Part shown: positions 1 to 8,937 of the stretch, piece after piece | How positions within the stretch are numbered: the first letter of the stretch is position 1 | How the letters are laid out: the number at the start of each line of letters is the position of its first letter | Assembly (NCBI GenBank): GCA_049487715.1 | Contig: CP150563.1 | Span: 558,001-622,000 of the forward strand | DNA: 64,000 nucleotides | Source of the DNA: Pycnococcus provasolii | Lineage: Eukaryota; Chlorophyta; Pseudoscourfieldiophyceae; Pseudoscourfieldiales | Direction: 5' to 3' | Translations under genes and position numbers: made by a program | Notes under the pieces: generated by a model | Database searches by the model: none | Seen by the model: the letters and a program-made list of their open reading frames with translations, nothing else | Told to the model about the DNA's origin: nothing

Positions 1-724
1 ATGTGCTTGAGCTTCGTGTACGAGACGGCGTGGTCGTTTCTGCGATCCCAACCGCGTTCCTTGGCAGCCTTCTGCATACGTTCCCACCGTTCCTGCCTCG
101 TCTCCGGTACGTTGGCGCTTTGCGGGTTTGCGAGATCCTTGCAGAACTTGGGCTGCTCGTGGTAGTTGCCCGTGCACGGCCCACCCTTCGCGAACGCGAG
201 CTCCTTTCGAATTTCCCACGACTGGTCGCGCTGCCTCTTGGCGTCGTGCAGGCCGCCATCGCCGCCCCCCCCTTGCTGCTGCAGCTCCTTGAGCCGCTCC
301 GCGACGTCGTGTTCGAACCTGCGCACGATCGCCTCCCTTTTCATGCGCAGCTTATCCTCCTCGTTGAGTGCAGGCGGGCCCTGCGGCATGTTTTTGCTTT
401 CCTCTCTGTTGCGTGCTCTTTCGATGCGCGACTCCTCCAAGTCGAGTCCAAATTCCGCGGCAAGGCTTGCGTCGACGAGCTGGCTGCTATCATCGGCGTC
501 GGACGAGGCGTCCTGCCCCGTTGCGTTGTTTTTGTCGTTTGCCGCCGCTTCGTCGTCGTTGCTGCTGCTGCTACTACTACCACTTTCCCCCGTCCCTAGG
601 AATGCGCTCGCATCCGCCGACCAGTTGGACAGGTCCTCGTCCATGTTGGTCTCATCATCACGGTCGTCCTGCTGCTCGGCATCGGACAGGTCGTCCTGGT
701 CCTGATCACCGTCGTTGTTGGTGT
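1..724 (-). CDS. 3' portion of an unrecognised acidic, charged protein gene, truncated by the window edge
   Basis: The minus strand is open from about position 724 to the left edge with no stop. The translation starts Asp/Gln/Ser-rich (reading DTNNDGDQDQDDLSDAEQQ), then becomes a charged helical region (RMKREAIVRRFEHDVAERLK) and a Cys-, Trp- and Arg-containing stretch (FAKGGPCTGNYHEQPKFC). The 3' end lies outside the window. A 3' splice acceptor (CTCCTGCAAG on the minus strand) at 725-734 is my choice for the upstream boundary, because the frame degenerates into Ser-rich simple sequence beyond it. Minus-strand frames at 989-1189 and 743-982 each encode a hydrophobic segment and could supply an N-terminal membrane-anchor exon, but I cannot prove a junction. 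I recognise no family. The general layout (acidic region, then charged helices) resembles the type II membrane protein at 48161-49975, which is only an impression. Confidence 0.45.
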
Positions 725-1951
725 CTTGCAGGAGCGCTCGAGTTAAGGATAAGGATGACGAAGATGAAGAGGCACGACCACCACTATGCCGAAGCAGGAG
801 CCGACGGTGATGACGAGATAATGGAGATGACGAAGAATGAGACGCCAACCATGATGACGACGATGCCCACGACGACGACAAGGAACCAACGCCATCACGA
901 AGATCACCAGAACCACCAGAGGCACCAGAGGCACCAGAGGCAGATGGAACCAGATGCACCAGCACGAAGAGCACCACAGCAAGAAGCCTTAACAGCCGAA
1001 AGGGTACCAGAGGCCTAACGCTACTAACGCTAACGCTGTGGAGAAGACACGGAGACGCCATACGCCAACAAGGAAGGCGACAACCCCTTTTTCTTCTTCT
1101 GCTTCCTCTACTGCTTGTGCTGCAAGACGAAGACGTCGCACCTCTCTGTTGTGACGAGAGTTCGTGTGCCGTCGCCGCACCGTGCGCACCGCCTCCGACT
1201 ATAATCACATCACGAGGCGGAAGGTCGTCGACGGTGAATCGCGACGACGACGACGACGACGACGACCGACACTTAAGCAGACGACGCGCGTGCCCGTGAC
1301 GACGACAAGTCTGCAAGTTCTTCTTCTTCTGAAGAGGCTGTGACGCGTTCGCCTTGGGGGGCGTGCACTGTCCGGGCCCGCCCATCGGCGTCTCGCCCGA
1401 CTCGTAGGTGCCGCGCGTTGCCCTCAACTTACCTGTAAGTGTAGGCGAACGCAACGAACGCGGACGGCGAGCAAGTTCAAGTGGCGCGGAGCAAGGGGCG
1501 CAACACGCACATGACACAGGCCGAGAAGGACCAGCCAAGGAGCCGAACGGGGAGGAGCAAGCACGCGCCATGAAAGCCTTGGTGCCGGGGGTATGACGAC
1601 AGTGATGGGGGAGGGCGCCGCCAATGAAACAACAGGCAGGCAACAGGAAGAGTGCTTTCCCTGGGAACCCTAATCATAACCCTAACCCTAACCCTAAACT
1701 CCCGATCAGGCATGGCCAAGCCGTCTCGCCGTTAAAAATACGGCCGTTTTGGTTGCAGGTCAGCCCCTTCCGGCCACCTTTAATTAGGGTTTTGATAGAT
1801 TTTTTGAGATTTCGTTGTGTTCGTTCGAGGGTCAAACCCCCAGAGAGGGAATCGGGGTTTCCGCTTTACGTCTCGGAGATAATACCAACAACGAAAGATA
1901 CTTTGACTCTCTCGCTTCCGATCATTTGTTCATCTCTTCTCTTCAATAACA
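725..1951. other. Intergenic/intronic stretch with simple repeats
   Basis: No convincing complete gene was found. It holds a short GAC repeat (about 1241-1264), two minus-strand frames with hydrophobic stretches that may be upstream exons of the gene to the left, a CCCTAA array at 1666-1700, and the AT-richer presumed 5' leader of the gene starting at 1952. Confidence 0.5.
1666..1700 (+). repeat. Interstitial telomere-like (CCCTAA)n array
   Basis: Three perfect CCCTAA units are preceded by a diverged one (CCCTAATCATAA). The array lies about 250 bp upstream of the start at 1952, and a further reversed TTAGGG core lies near 1783. Similar short arrays lie upstream of other genes in this window, so a telo-box-like promoter role is as plausible as a telomere relic. 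Confidence 0.75.
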
Positions 1952-2171
1952 ATGGCGTTACGTCGACGATTTGGGCGTTTCAATGGTGATCTCCTCAATA
2001 TCACGCGCATGATAAAGCGCATGGTGCGAGCACTTTGGGATCTTTTCGTCGTCGGCGACGACGACAACAACAACAACAACAACAACGGCGGTGATGATGA
2101 TCATGATGGCTACCACGGCGGCGGCGGCGGCAACGACGACGACGACGATGATGATGCTTTGCCGGAGTTGG

Positions 2172-2206
<35 letters not shown>

Positions 2207-3034
2207 GAAGATGAAGTGCGCGTTCGGTACCTCGAAGCTCTACGTGCGTACAATCGCGCGCGGGGACGCCGCGGCAACGGTGCCATCCCGCTCACCGTCC
2301 GCTCGGAGTTAAACGCCGCGTGCCGAGCGTATCACGCGATATCCGACGTGCGTGACGCGAGGAACGCGAGTCGTCGAGAGCGAGAAAGGGCCGAACGAGA
2401 AAGGCTTCTCCCCGCGAGGCGAGCGGCGTATGAGGCGGCGATCGTCGAGCTCGGCGGTGCGGTGATGAGCGCCGAGGACGTCACGCGTGATGTCACGAGG
2501 ATCGCGAGGGACTACGCGGACATCTTCGCCGACGGCTACTTCTACATTGGCGTCGCCGGTCATCCGAATCGGCCGAATAGGAGGAGGTGGACGTGGGAGG
2601 ATGGCGCGTGGACGCCGACGTACGAGGGATTGCGGTTCCTCACGCAACGCACGACGGCGTCCTACGATGGAGAGTCGATCGAGATGATGGACAACAACCC
2701 GGTCCTCCAATGGGCCGAACCTCATTTGGAATCACGCCGTACGGAGTCGACGATCTTCACGATCCCGTTCGCGAGGGATGTGCTTCGCGCGACGATCGTT
2801 GTGGTGGGACGCTACGGCGTGGATCGGCGTGGCGCCGAGAGCGTGGAGGCGTCGCTTCAAGGTCGATTCATGACTACGTTGCTCGGACATCGTATGTATC
2901 GTGGAATCACGCCGGAGTCGAATAGGCTCCCGCGAGGCGAGAACTTTGTGGAGAATGTTGTCTTCATCACGTATCTCGACAAAACCACCGTCGACGAGAA
3001 GATCGCGAACGGCGAGATCGTAGTTGTTCATTGA
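1952..3034 (+). CDS. Orphan protein with Asn/Asp/Gly-rich N-terminal half
   Basis: 360 codons. The first 30 residues are basic (MALRRRFGRFNGDLLNITRM). Residues about 36-85 are low-complexity runs of Asp, Asn and Gly encoded by repeated GAC/AAC/GGC codons, followed by a charged helical region (about 90-150, RERERAERER). The C-terminal half (about 165-360) is a normal-complexity globular region containing DGYFYIGVAGHPNRPNRR and EDGAWTPTYEGLRFLTQ. The start is the first in-frame ATG after an AT-rich leader. I do not recognise any family. The YFYIG string is reminiscent of GIY-YIG spacing but the rest of that domain is not evident, so I do not assign it. The stop codon lies inside a duplicated 70-bp segment that recurs 130 bp downstream. 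Confidence 0.6.
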
Positions 3035-3228
3035 TTGACTAGCTTTGAAGTTTGAAGTTGTTGTAATAATCCAAAGCTTGCATGTTGAATTGTTTTTGGG
3101 TAAAAATAAGAAAGACTATTATGAGGAAGTTGTTAATGATGAAGAGTAATGATCCAAAGCTTCATTGATTAACTAGCTTTGAAGTTTGAAGTTGTAATAA
3201 TCCAAAGCTTGCATGTTGAATTGTTTTT
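3028..3228 (+). repeat. Direct duplication of a 70-bp segment spanning a stop codon and 3' UTR
   Basis: The segment at 3028-3097 begins with the last codons of the upstream gene (TCATTGATTGACTAGC). It recurs at 3162-3228 with one substitution and a 3-bp deletion (GTTGTTGTAATAA against GTTGTAATAA). The spacer also repeats part of it (GATCCAAAGCTTCA). Confidence 0.85.
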
Positions 3229-3270
3229 ACGAGATACTCAAGTTGTCGACGACGACGATATTGTTATTCT

Positions 3271-5136
3271 TTGATTAGTAACATCTTTGATGCTATGATG
3301 ACTAAAATGGACGTCAAATGCGATCCACGTGTCCGATTCGGACGAGCTCGGGTGCATCCGACGCCTCTCGGAGGTGCTCGAGGTGCTGTGATAAAGCACA
3401 CCATCCAGTTCGTCCGTCCCAAGATGGCTGAAAATCTCAAAGATGCCTTTACCATCGAAAAATCGCAGATTTTGGGTGCTATGACTAAAATGGACGTCAA
3501 GTGCGATCCACGTGTCCGATTCGGACGAGCTCGGGTGCATCCGACGCCTCTCGGAGGTGCTCGAGGTGCTGTGATAAAGCACACCATCCAGTTCGTCCGT
3601 CCCAAGATGGCTGAAAATCTCAAAGATGCCTTTACCGTCGAAAAATCGCAGATTTTGGGTGCTATGACTAAAATGGACGTCAAATGCGATCCACGTGTCC
3701 GATTCGGACGAGCTCGGGTGCATCCGACGCCTCTCGGAGGTGCTCGAGGTGCTGTGATAAAGCACACCATCCAGTTCGTCCGTCCCAAGATGGCTGAAAA
3801 TCTCAAAGATGCCTTTACCATCGAAAAATCGCAGATTTTGGGTGCTATGACTAAAATGGACGTCAAATGCGATCCACGTGTCCGATTCGGACGAGCTCGG
3901 GTGCATCCGACGCCTCTCGGAGGTGCTCGAGGTGCTGTGATAAAGCACACCATCCAGTTCGTCCGTCCCAAGATGGCTGAAAATCTCAAAGATGCCTTTA
4001 CCATCGAAAAATCGCAGATTTTGGGTGCTATGACTAAAATGGACGTCAAATGCGATCCACGTGTCCGATTCGGACGAGCTCGGGTGCATCCGACGCCTCT
4101 AGGAGGTGCTCGAGGTGCTGTGATAAAGCACACCATCCAGTTCGTCCGTCCCAAGATGGCTGAAAATCTCAAAGATGCCTTTACCATCGAAAAATCGCAG
4201 ATTTTGGGTGCTATGACTAAAATGGACGTCAAGTGCGATCCACGTGTCCGATTCGGACGAGCTCGGGTGCATCCGACGCCTCTCGGAGGTGCTCGAGGTG
4301 CTGTGATAAAGCACACCATCCAGTTCGTCCGTCCCAAGATGGCTGAAAATCTCAAAGATGCCTTTACCGTCGAAAAATCGCAGATTTTGGGTGCTATGAC
4401 TAAAATGGACGTCAAATGCGATCCACGTGTCCGATTCGGACGAGCTCGGGTGCATCCGACGCCTCTCGGAGGTGCTCGAGGTGCTGTGATAAAGCACACC
4501 ATCCAGTTCGTCCGTCCCAAGATGGCTGAAAATCTCAAAGATGCCTTTACCATCGAAAAATCGCAGATTTTGGGTGCTATGACTAAAATGGACGTCAAAT
4601 GCGATCCACGTGTCCGATTCGGACGAGCTCGGGTGCATCCGACGCCTCTCGGAGGTGCTCGAGGTGCTGTGATAAAGCACACCATCCAGTTCGTCCGTCC
4701 CAAGATGGCTGAAAATCTCAAAGATGCCTTTACCATCGAAAAATCGCAGATTTTGGGTGCTATGACTAAAATGGACGTCAAATGCGATCCACGTGTCCGA
4801 TTCGGACGAGCTCGGGTGCATCCGACGCCTCTAGGAGGTGCTCGAGGTGCTGTGATAAAGCACACCATCCAGTTCGTCCGTCCCAAGATGGCTGAAAATC
4901 TCAAAGATGCCTTTACCATCGAAAAATCGCAGATTTTGGGTGCTATGGTAAGGAAGGGAACACGGGGCAAGGGGGGTGCTTGGGCTAAAAAAGAAGGGGC
5001 GGGCAGGCAATGGGGGTACATACCTCTCGCGACATCGGAGCACAAATATGCGCACGCAAGGTTCGTGGTGATAACGTTCTCCAGGTATGACCTTAAGGGT
5101 AGCCTGATAGGATCCGTAGATCACGCTTCACCCTAA
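3271..5136 (+). CDS. Possible 621-codon frame through the 183-bp tandem array (doubtful gene)
   Basis: The frame starts MISNIFDAMMTKMDV and runs through nine near-identical 61-residue units (each MTKMDVKCDP...EKSQILGA), then a unique Lys/Gly-rich tail of about 64 residues. The unit length is a multiple of three, so any frame that is open in one unit stays open through the array. Two minus-strand frames are also open for the same reason, so openness is weak evidence for coding. No domain is recognised. A GTAAGG donor-like site follows the last unit at 4948. Confidence 0.2.
   Translation: MISNIFDAMMTKMDVKCDPRVRFGRARVHPTPLGGARGAVIKHTIQFVRPKMAENLKDAFTIEKSQILGAMTKMDVKCDPRVRFGRARVHPTPLGGARGAVIKHTIQFVRPKMAENLKDAFTVEKSQILGAMTKMDVKCDPRVRFGRARVHPTPLGGARGAVIKHTIQFVRPKMAENLKDAFTIEKSQILGAMTKMDVKCDPRVRFGRARVHPTPLGGARGAVIKHTIQFVRPKMAENLKDAFTIEKSQILGAMTKMDVKCDPRVRFGRARVHPTPLGGARGAVIKHTIQFVRPKMAENLKDAFTIEKSQILGAMTKMDVKCDPRVRFGRARVHPTPLGGARGAVIKHTIQFVRPKMAENLKDAFTVEKSQILGAMTKMDVKCDPRVRFGRARVHPTPLGGARGAVIKHTIQFVRPKMAENLKDAFTIEKSQILGAMTKMDVKCDPRVRFGRARVHPTPLGGARGAVIKHTIQFVRPKMAENLKDAFTIEKSQILGAMTKMDVKCDPRVRFGRARVHPTPLGGARGAVIKHTIQFVRPKMAENLKDAFTIEKSQILGAMVRKGTRGKGGAWAKKEGAGRQWGYIPLATSEHKYAHARFVVITFSRYDLKGSLIGSVDHASP
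3298..4944. repeat. Tandem array, 9 x 183 bp, with a four-unit higher-order repeat
   Basis: Units begin at 3298, 3481, 3664, 3847, 4030, 4213, 4396, 4579 and 4762, exactly 183 bp apart and almost identical. Three marker differences show structure. Units 2 and 6 share GTCAAGTGCG and ACCGTCG, where the other units have GTCAAATGCG and ACCATCG. Units 5 and 9 share CTAGGAGG, where the others have CTCGGAGG. Units 2-5 therefore match units 6-9, a 732-bp higher-order duplication. Near-identity implies recent expansion or homogenisation. Confidence 0.95.
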
Positions 5137-5359
5137 CTCATGGGAAGCATGGGGCGGAGAGGTTTGGAGCTCAAGAGGCTAGGGAAAGCTCCAAACCATT
5201 TGGCGCTGGGGTTCCTGACCAGGGGCCCGGGCCCGGGGGCGGGGAAGTTCAGTTCGTTCTTCCGATTTGCCCTCCTCCTCCTGCGGCGGCGGCGGCGCCG
5301 ATCCCAATCAAACTTGTCAGTCATTCTGCTTGATCTTGATCACGTCTCCGAGTCGATCA
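4945..5359. other. Spacer upstream of GluRS
   Basis: No independent gene is seen. It contains a donor-like GTAAGG just after the array, a GC palindrome GGGCCCGGGCCC at 5223-5234, and a pyrimidine-rich then GCG-rich stretch leading to the GluRS start. An in-frame ATG at 5267 would add 31 low-complexity residues to GluRS and is judged part of the leader. Confidence 0.5.
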
Positions 5360-8335
5360 ATGCCGGTCACGCTGCACTACCTCAGCGCGAGCCCCGCGCT
5401 CGCGGCGCTCGCCATCGCCAACACCGGAGAAACCACGCTCGTCGCGCACGCCTCCGCGTCCGAGCTGTGCGCAGCCACGGGTGCACCCGCATCCCTCGGA
5501 GCGGGAGTGGATGTCGTCGCGTCTCTGGGAAAACGTCTCATCACAGGCCTGCCGAGCGTCTTGCGCCTGCTCGCACGCACGTCGCCGTTGGCGTCCGCCG
5601 CTCCCGCCGCGTCTCCTGATCCGCTCGCGGAGGCGTGGCGCCTGTCGGAGATCGACGCGTGGGTCGACTATGCCGTCGCGAACGTCAAGAAAGGACAGAC
5701 GTTGGCGCACCAGCTCGCCGCGCTCGACGGGTTCCTGAAAACTCGCACGTACCTTGTGGGACACAAGCTTACCGTCGCTGACGCCGCGCTGTGGGGACAA
5801 CTCGCCGCCGCCAAAAACCAAATGGAAAGCCTGTGCCGCATGCACAACTTAGTCCACGTGCAGAGGTACTTCGACCACATGCACGCGCAAACGCAGTTCG
5901 CCGCGGCGTTTGACGCACACTCCGCGCTTGCCAAAAGAGAGGCGGAAATCAAAGCCAAGGCTGCGAAAAGAACGGCGGAAATTGAAAAGAAAAAGGAAAG
6001 TGGAGGCGTGCTTAAGGATACCGGAGGAAGCTTCGACATCGGACTGCAGGATGCAAAGATGGGCGAAGTGTGCACGAGATTCCCACCCGAGCCGAGCGGA
6101 TACCTGCACATCGGACACGCCAAGGCGGCGCTGCTGAACGACTACTTCGCCAAGGAATACAAGGGAAAGCTCATCGTCCGTTTCGACGACACGAACCCGT
6201 CCAAGGAAAAGGACGAGTTTGTTGACAACATCATGAAAGACATCAAGACGCTCGGCATCAACTACGCGTGCGTGACGTACACGAGCGACCACTTCGAGGA
6301 CCTGATCAAGATGGGAAAGAAACTCATCGAGCAGGGCAAGATGTACGTCGACGACACGGACGTTGACACGATGCGCGACGAACGCATGAAGGGAATCGAG
6401 TCCAAGTGCCGCAACCTGGACGTGAAGGAGAACCTTCGTCGGTGGGACGAAATGCTCGCCGCCACGGAGTTTGGGCAGACGTGTGCGGCGCGCTTCAAGA
6501 TGGACATGAAGAACAACAACAAGACGCTGCGCGATCCCGTGGCATTCCGCACGAACCTGACGCCGCACCATCGCACGGGAACGAAGTACAAGTGCTACCC
6601 CACGTACGACTGCGCGTGCCCGTTTGTGGACGCCAAGGAAGGCGTTACGCACGCGCTGAGAACCACCGAGTACAAGGACCGTGAGGCGCAGTACTACTGG
6701 GTGACTGAGCTCATGGGCGTGCGCAAGGTGCACATCTGGGAATTTGCGCGCGTGAACTTCATTCAGACGGTCATGAGCAAGCGCAAGCTGCAGTGGTTCG
6801 TCGACCAGGGTATCGTCGACGGGTGGTACGACCCGCGCTTTCCCACCGTGCAGGGCATGGTGCGCCGCGGCTTGACGATCGCCGCGCTGCGCGAGTTCAT
6901 GCTCACGATGGGAGCGAGCAGGAATGTCATCAACCTGGAGTGGGACAAGCTTTTCGTGGTCAACAAGCGCGTCATCGACCCCACCTGTCCTCGTCACACG
7001 GCCGTCTCGCGTGACCGGAAGGTGATGTGGAAGCTTTCCGACGGCCCGGCGGAGGTGGAGTATCGCACGGTGCCGAAGCACAAGAAGAACGAGTCACTTG
7101 GCACGAAGCTGACTGCGTACTCGAACAAGATCTTGATCGACCTTGACGATGCCGTTCAGCTCGAGAATGGCATGGAGGTGACGCTCATGGACTGGGGCAA
7201 TGCGATTGTCGACGAGGTGGTACGCAGCGGAGATAGTTTCGTGGAGATCAAGGGACACCTTCACCTTGAAGGCGACGTCAAGACGACGAAGCTGAAGCTG
7301 ACTTGGCTCGCGGACACGCCCGAGCTCGTTCCCGTGCAGGTGAAAGAGTTTGGCATGCTCGTGACGGTGAAGAAGATCGAAGAGGACACGAAGATCGAGG
7401 ATGTGGTGAACAAGAACTCGTTGAAGACGTACTACGTGCTTGGCGATGCGAATATGCGCGGCCTGCAGCATGGCCAGCACCTGCAGCTCGAGCGTAAGGG
7501 CTTCTTCTACGTCGACAAAGCGTACACGAAGGAAGGTGAGCCGATGATTCTCCACTTCGTCCCATCGAGCGGCAAGGACTTTGACAAGGGCGATGGGAGT
7601 AAGAAGGAGGCTGCGGCACCCGCGAAGAAGCAGGCACCGGCGGCGGCGGCGGCTGACGGCGGTGGTAAGAAAAAGGAGAAGAAGGAGAAGAAGGAGAAGG
7701 GTGCTGCCGCAGGTGGAGAGGGAAGGAAGGGACCGCCATCCGCCGAGGAGATCGCCGCGATGAAGGCGGCCAAGCAGGCGGAAATCGAAAAGAAGCTCAT
7801 CAAGGATGTTACCAAGGAGGGTGGAAAGAAGGGTGTCGAGATCGAAGGTGCCGCGGACATGGGAGGACTCGAGTTCTTCTGCACCACCATGGAGAAGCCG
7901 GACGGTGAGCTGAAGTTCCTGAAGATGTCCATGGAGGCGATGAACGAGGTGCCTGACCCCGAGGGCGAGGAGCGACGTGGTGGATCAGGACACGTGGGCA
8001 AGATGCTCTTCTCCGCCGGAACGGAGGTGATGTCCATGGTCGCGTACGTGCCCAAGGACAAGCAGAACCGCATCAACGCCACGGAGTGGCTGAAGAGCGT
8101 CTGCGGGGATGCCGGTGTGAAGGGAGAGCTCCAGGCTGGAGGAGATGCTGGACTTGCGATGGCCATCGCCAAGGCGAACCCCGACGCTGGCATGTTCACC
8201 ATCAAGATGAAAGATGCCGCCATGGCGCACGGCTTTTCGTACCTGCGTGAGCGTGGATGCTTTCCGGAGGATACCGGCGACGACGACGACGACGACGGCG
8301 AATACGTGTACGGCGACGACGACTTCCCAAGCTAA
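5360..8335 (+). CDS. Cytosolic glutamyl-tRNA synthetase with an extra C-terminal domain
   Basis: 991 codons, class I synthetase that charges tRNA-Glu for cytosolic translation. Residues about 1-190 are a GST-like N-terminal domain (KTRTYLVGHKLTVADAALWG), as in yeast and plant cytosolic GluRS. The catalytic Rossmann fold carries RFPPEPSGYLHIGHAKAAL (HIGH at about 250) and the KMSKS-type loop VMSKRKLQWFVD (about 471). The eukaryotic GlnRS-like beta-barrel anticodon-binding region follows to about 735. After that come a Lys-rich linker (about 745-800), a globular region of roughly 130 residues (from GGLEFFCTTMEKPDGELKFL to FSYLRERGCFP) and an acidic tail. Yeast cytosolic GluRS is about 700 residues, so about 250 are additional. 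The start at 5360 opens directly into the GST-like domain; an upstream in-frame ATG adds only low-complexity sequence. Confidence 0.93.
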   Translation: MPVTLHYLSASPALAALAIANTGETTLVAHASASELCAATGAPASLGAGVDVVASLGKRLITGLPSVLRLLARTSPLASAAPAASPDPLAEAWRLSEIDAWVDYAVANVKKGQTLAHQLAALDGFLKTRTYLVGHKLTVADAALWGQLAAAKNQMESLCRMHNLVHVQRYFDHMHAQTQFAAAFDAHSALAKREAEIKAKAAKRTAEIEKKKESGGVLKDTGGSFDIGLQDAKMGEVCTRFPPEPSGYLHIGHAKAALLNDYFAKEYKGKLIVRFDDTNPSKEKDEFVDNIMKDIKTLGINYACVTYTSDHFEDLIKMGKKLIEQGKMYVDDTDVDTMRDERMKGIESKCRNLDVKENLRRWDEMLAATEFGQTCAARFKMDMKNNNKTLRDPVAFRTNLTPHHRTGTKYKCYPTYDCACPFVDAKEGVTHALRTTEYKDREAQYYWVTELMGVRKVHIWEFARVNFIQTVMSKRKLQWFVDQGIVDGWYDPRFPTVQGMVRRGLTIAALREFMLTMGASRNVINLEWDKLFVVNKRVIDPTCPRHTAVSRDRKVMWKLSDGPAEVEYRTVPKHKKNESLGTKLTAYSNKILIDLDDAVQLENGMEVTLMDWGNAIVDEVVRSGDSFVEIKGHLHLEGDVKTTKLKLTWLADTPELVPVQVKEFGMLVTVKKIEEDTKIEDVVNKNSLKTYYVLGDANMRGLQHGQHLQLERKGFFYVDKAYTKEGEPMILHFVPSSGKDFDKGDGSKKEAAAPAKKQAPAAAAADGGGKKKEKKEKKEKGAAAGGEGRKGPPSAEEIAAMKAAKQAEIEKKLIKDVTKEGGKKGVEIEGAADMGGLEFFCTTMEKPDGELKFLKMSMEAMNEVPDPEGEERRGGSGHVGKMLFSAGTEVMSMVAYVPKDKQNRINATEWLKSVCGDAGVKGELQAGGDAGLAMAIAKANPDAGMFTIKMKDAAMAHGFSYLRERGCFPEDTGDDDDDDGEYVYGDDDFPS

Positions 8336-8679
8336 ACGTTTTGTCCCGTGGGAACAGAACCATTTTTTTTCGTGGGTTTTGTTACTTTTGTAACTTGGCA
8401 TCGCCTTGAAAAAAAAAAAAAATTATATGTACAATATGGTACAATTTCTTATTGAAACGTTGCCAAGACCCCCCATTGCGAGTTGTCCCCTCCTTCTTTG
8501 TACAACAAACAACAAAGGAAGCGTGCGTGCGCGAGTGCCTTGCGAGCGTTCAGAAGTTTTTTTTTGTTTTTGTTACGACTTACGACAAACCTAAAATTCT
8601 TCATATATGCAACTAACTAATTAAGCACCCACCCACCCACTGACCTACCTACCTGGGCAGCATCATTTATTATCACTCA
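8336..8679. other. 3' flank of GluRS
   Basis: Poly-T and poly-A runs (8366-8373, 8409-8421), ACCC/CTAC microrepeats (8623-8653), and no gene. The A-rich run after the GluRS stop is presumably 3' UTR. Confidence 0.5.
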
Positions 8680-8937
8680 TCAGCGGCATGCCTTCGACGG
8701 GCATCTACCACTTGGCGACGAGAAGAGACCGCCATCATCGCTTCCGCACACGGTGGGAGCCATCACGGTGCCATCATCGCTGGCTCCATAGCAATTGGAA
8801 ATTCCAGAGAAGGATCCAGTCACCCTGCCGAGGTCCGCGTCGAGGAATGGTTGGTCCTGGTTGTTGCCGATGCACACCGTACCTCCATTTTCAAGCTTGG
8901 GTGCGCACATCTTCTTCAGATTTGGGTTTTGAAGAAC
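8680..8937 (-). CDS. Probable terminal exon of an unrecognised Cys-containing protein
   Basis: On the minus strand a strong acceptor (long pyrimidine tract ending CCATCCTTACAG at 8938-8949) opens directly into an 85-codon in-frame exon ending TGA at 8680. The translation is of normal complexity: VLQNPNLKKMCAPKLENGG, then a Gly/Asp/Ser-rich part with four further Cys (ISNCYGASDDGTVMAPTVC). No upstream exon could be placed with confidence between 8950 and 9600. No family is recognised. It could also be a remnant of a decayed gene, since the flanks hold a dispersed repeat and a MITE. Confidence 0.4.
   Translation of the reverse strand, partial: VLQNPNLKKMCAPKLENGGTVCIGNNQDQPFLDADLGRVTGSFSGISNCYGASDDGTVMAPTVCGSDDGGLFSSPSGRCPSKACR

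Noticed and set aside
3298-4944. CRISPR-like reading of the regular repeats
   Set aside because: There are no unique spacers; adjacent units are identical along their whole 183 bp.
3238-5045. Long minus-strand open frames (593, 283 and 240 codons) across the 183-bp array
   Set aside because: The unit is a multiple of three, so any stop-free frame in one unit stays open; no start context, domain or splice signal supports a gene.
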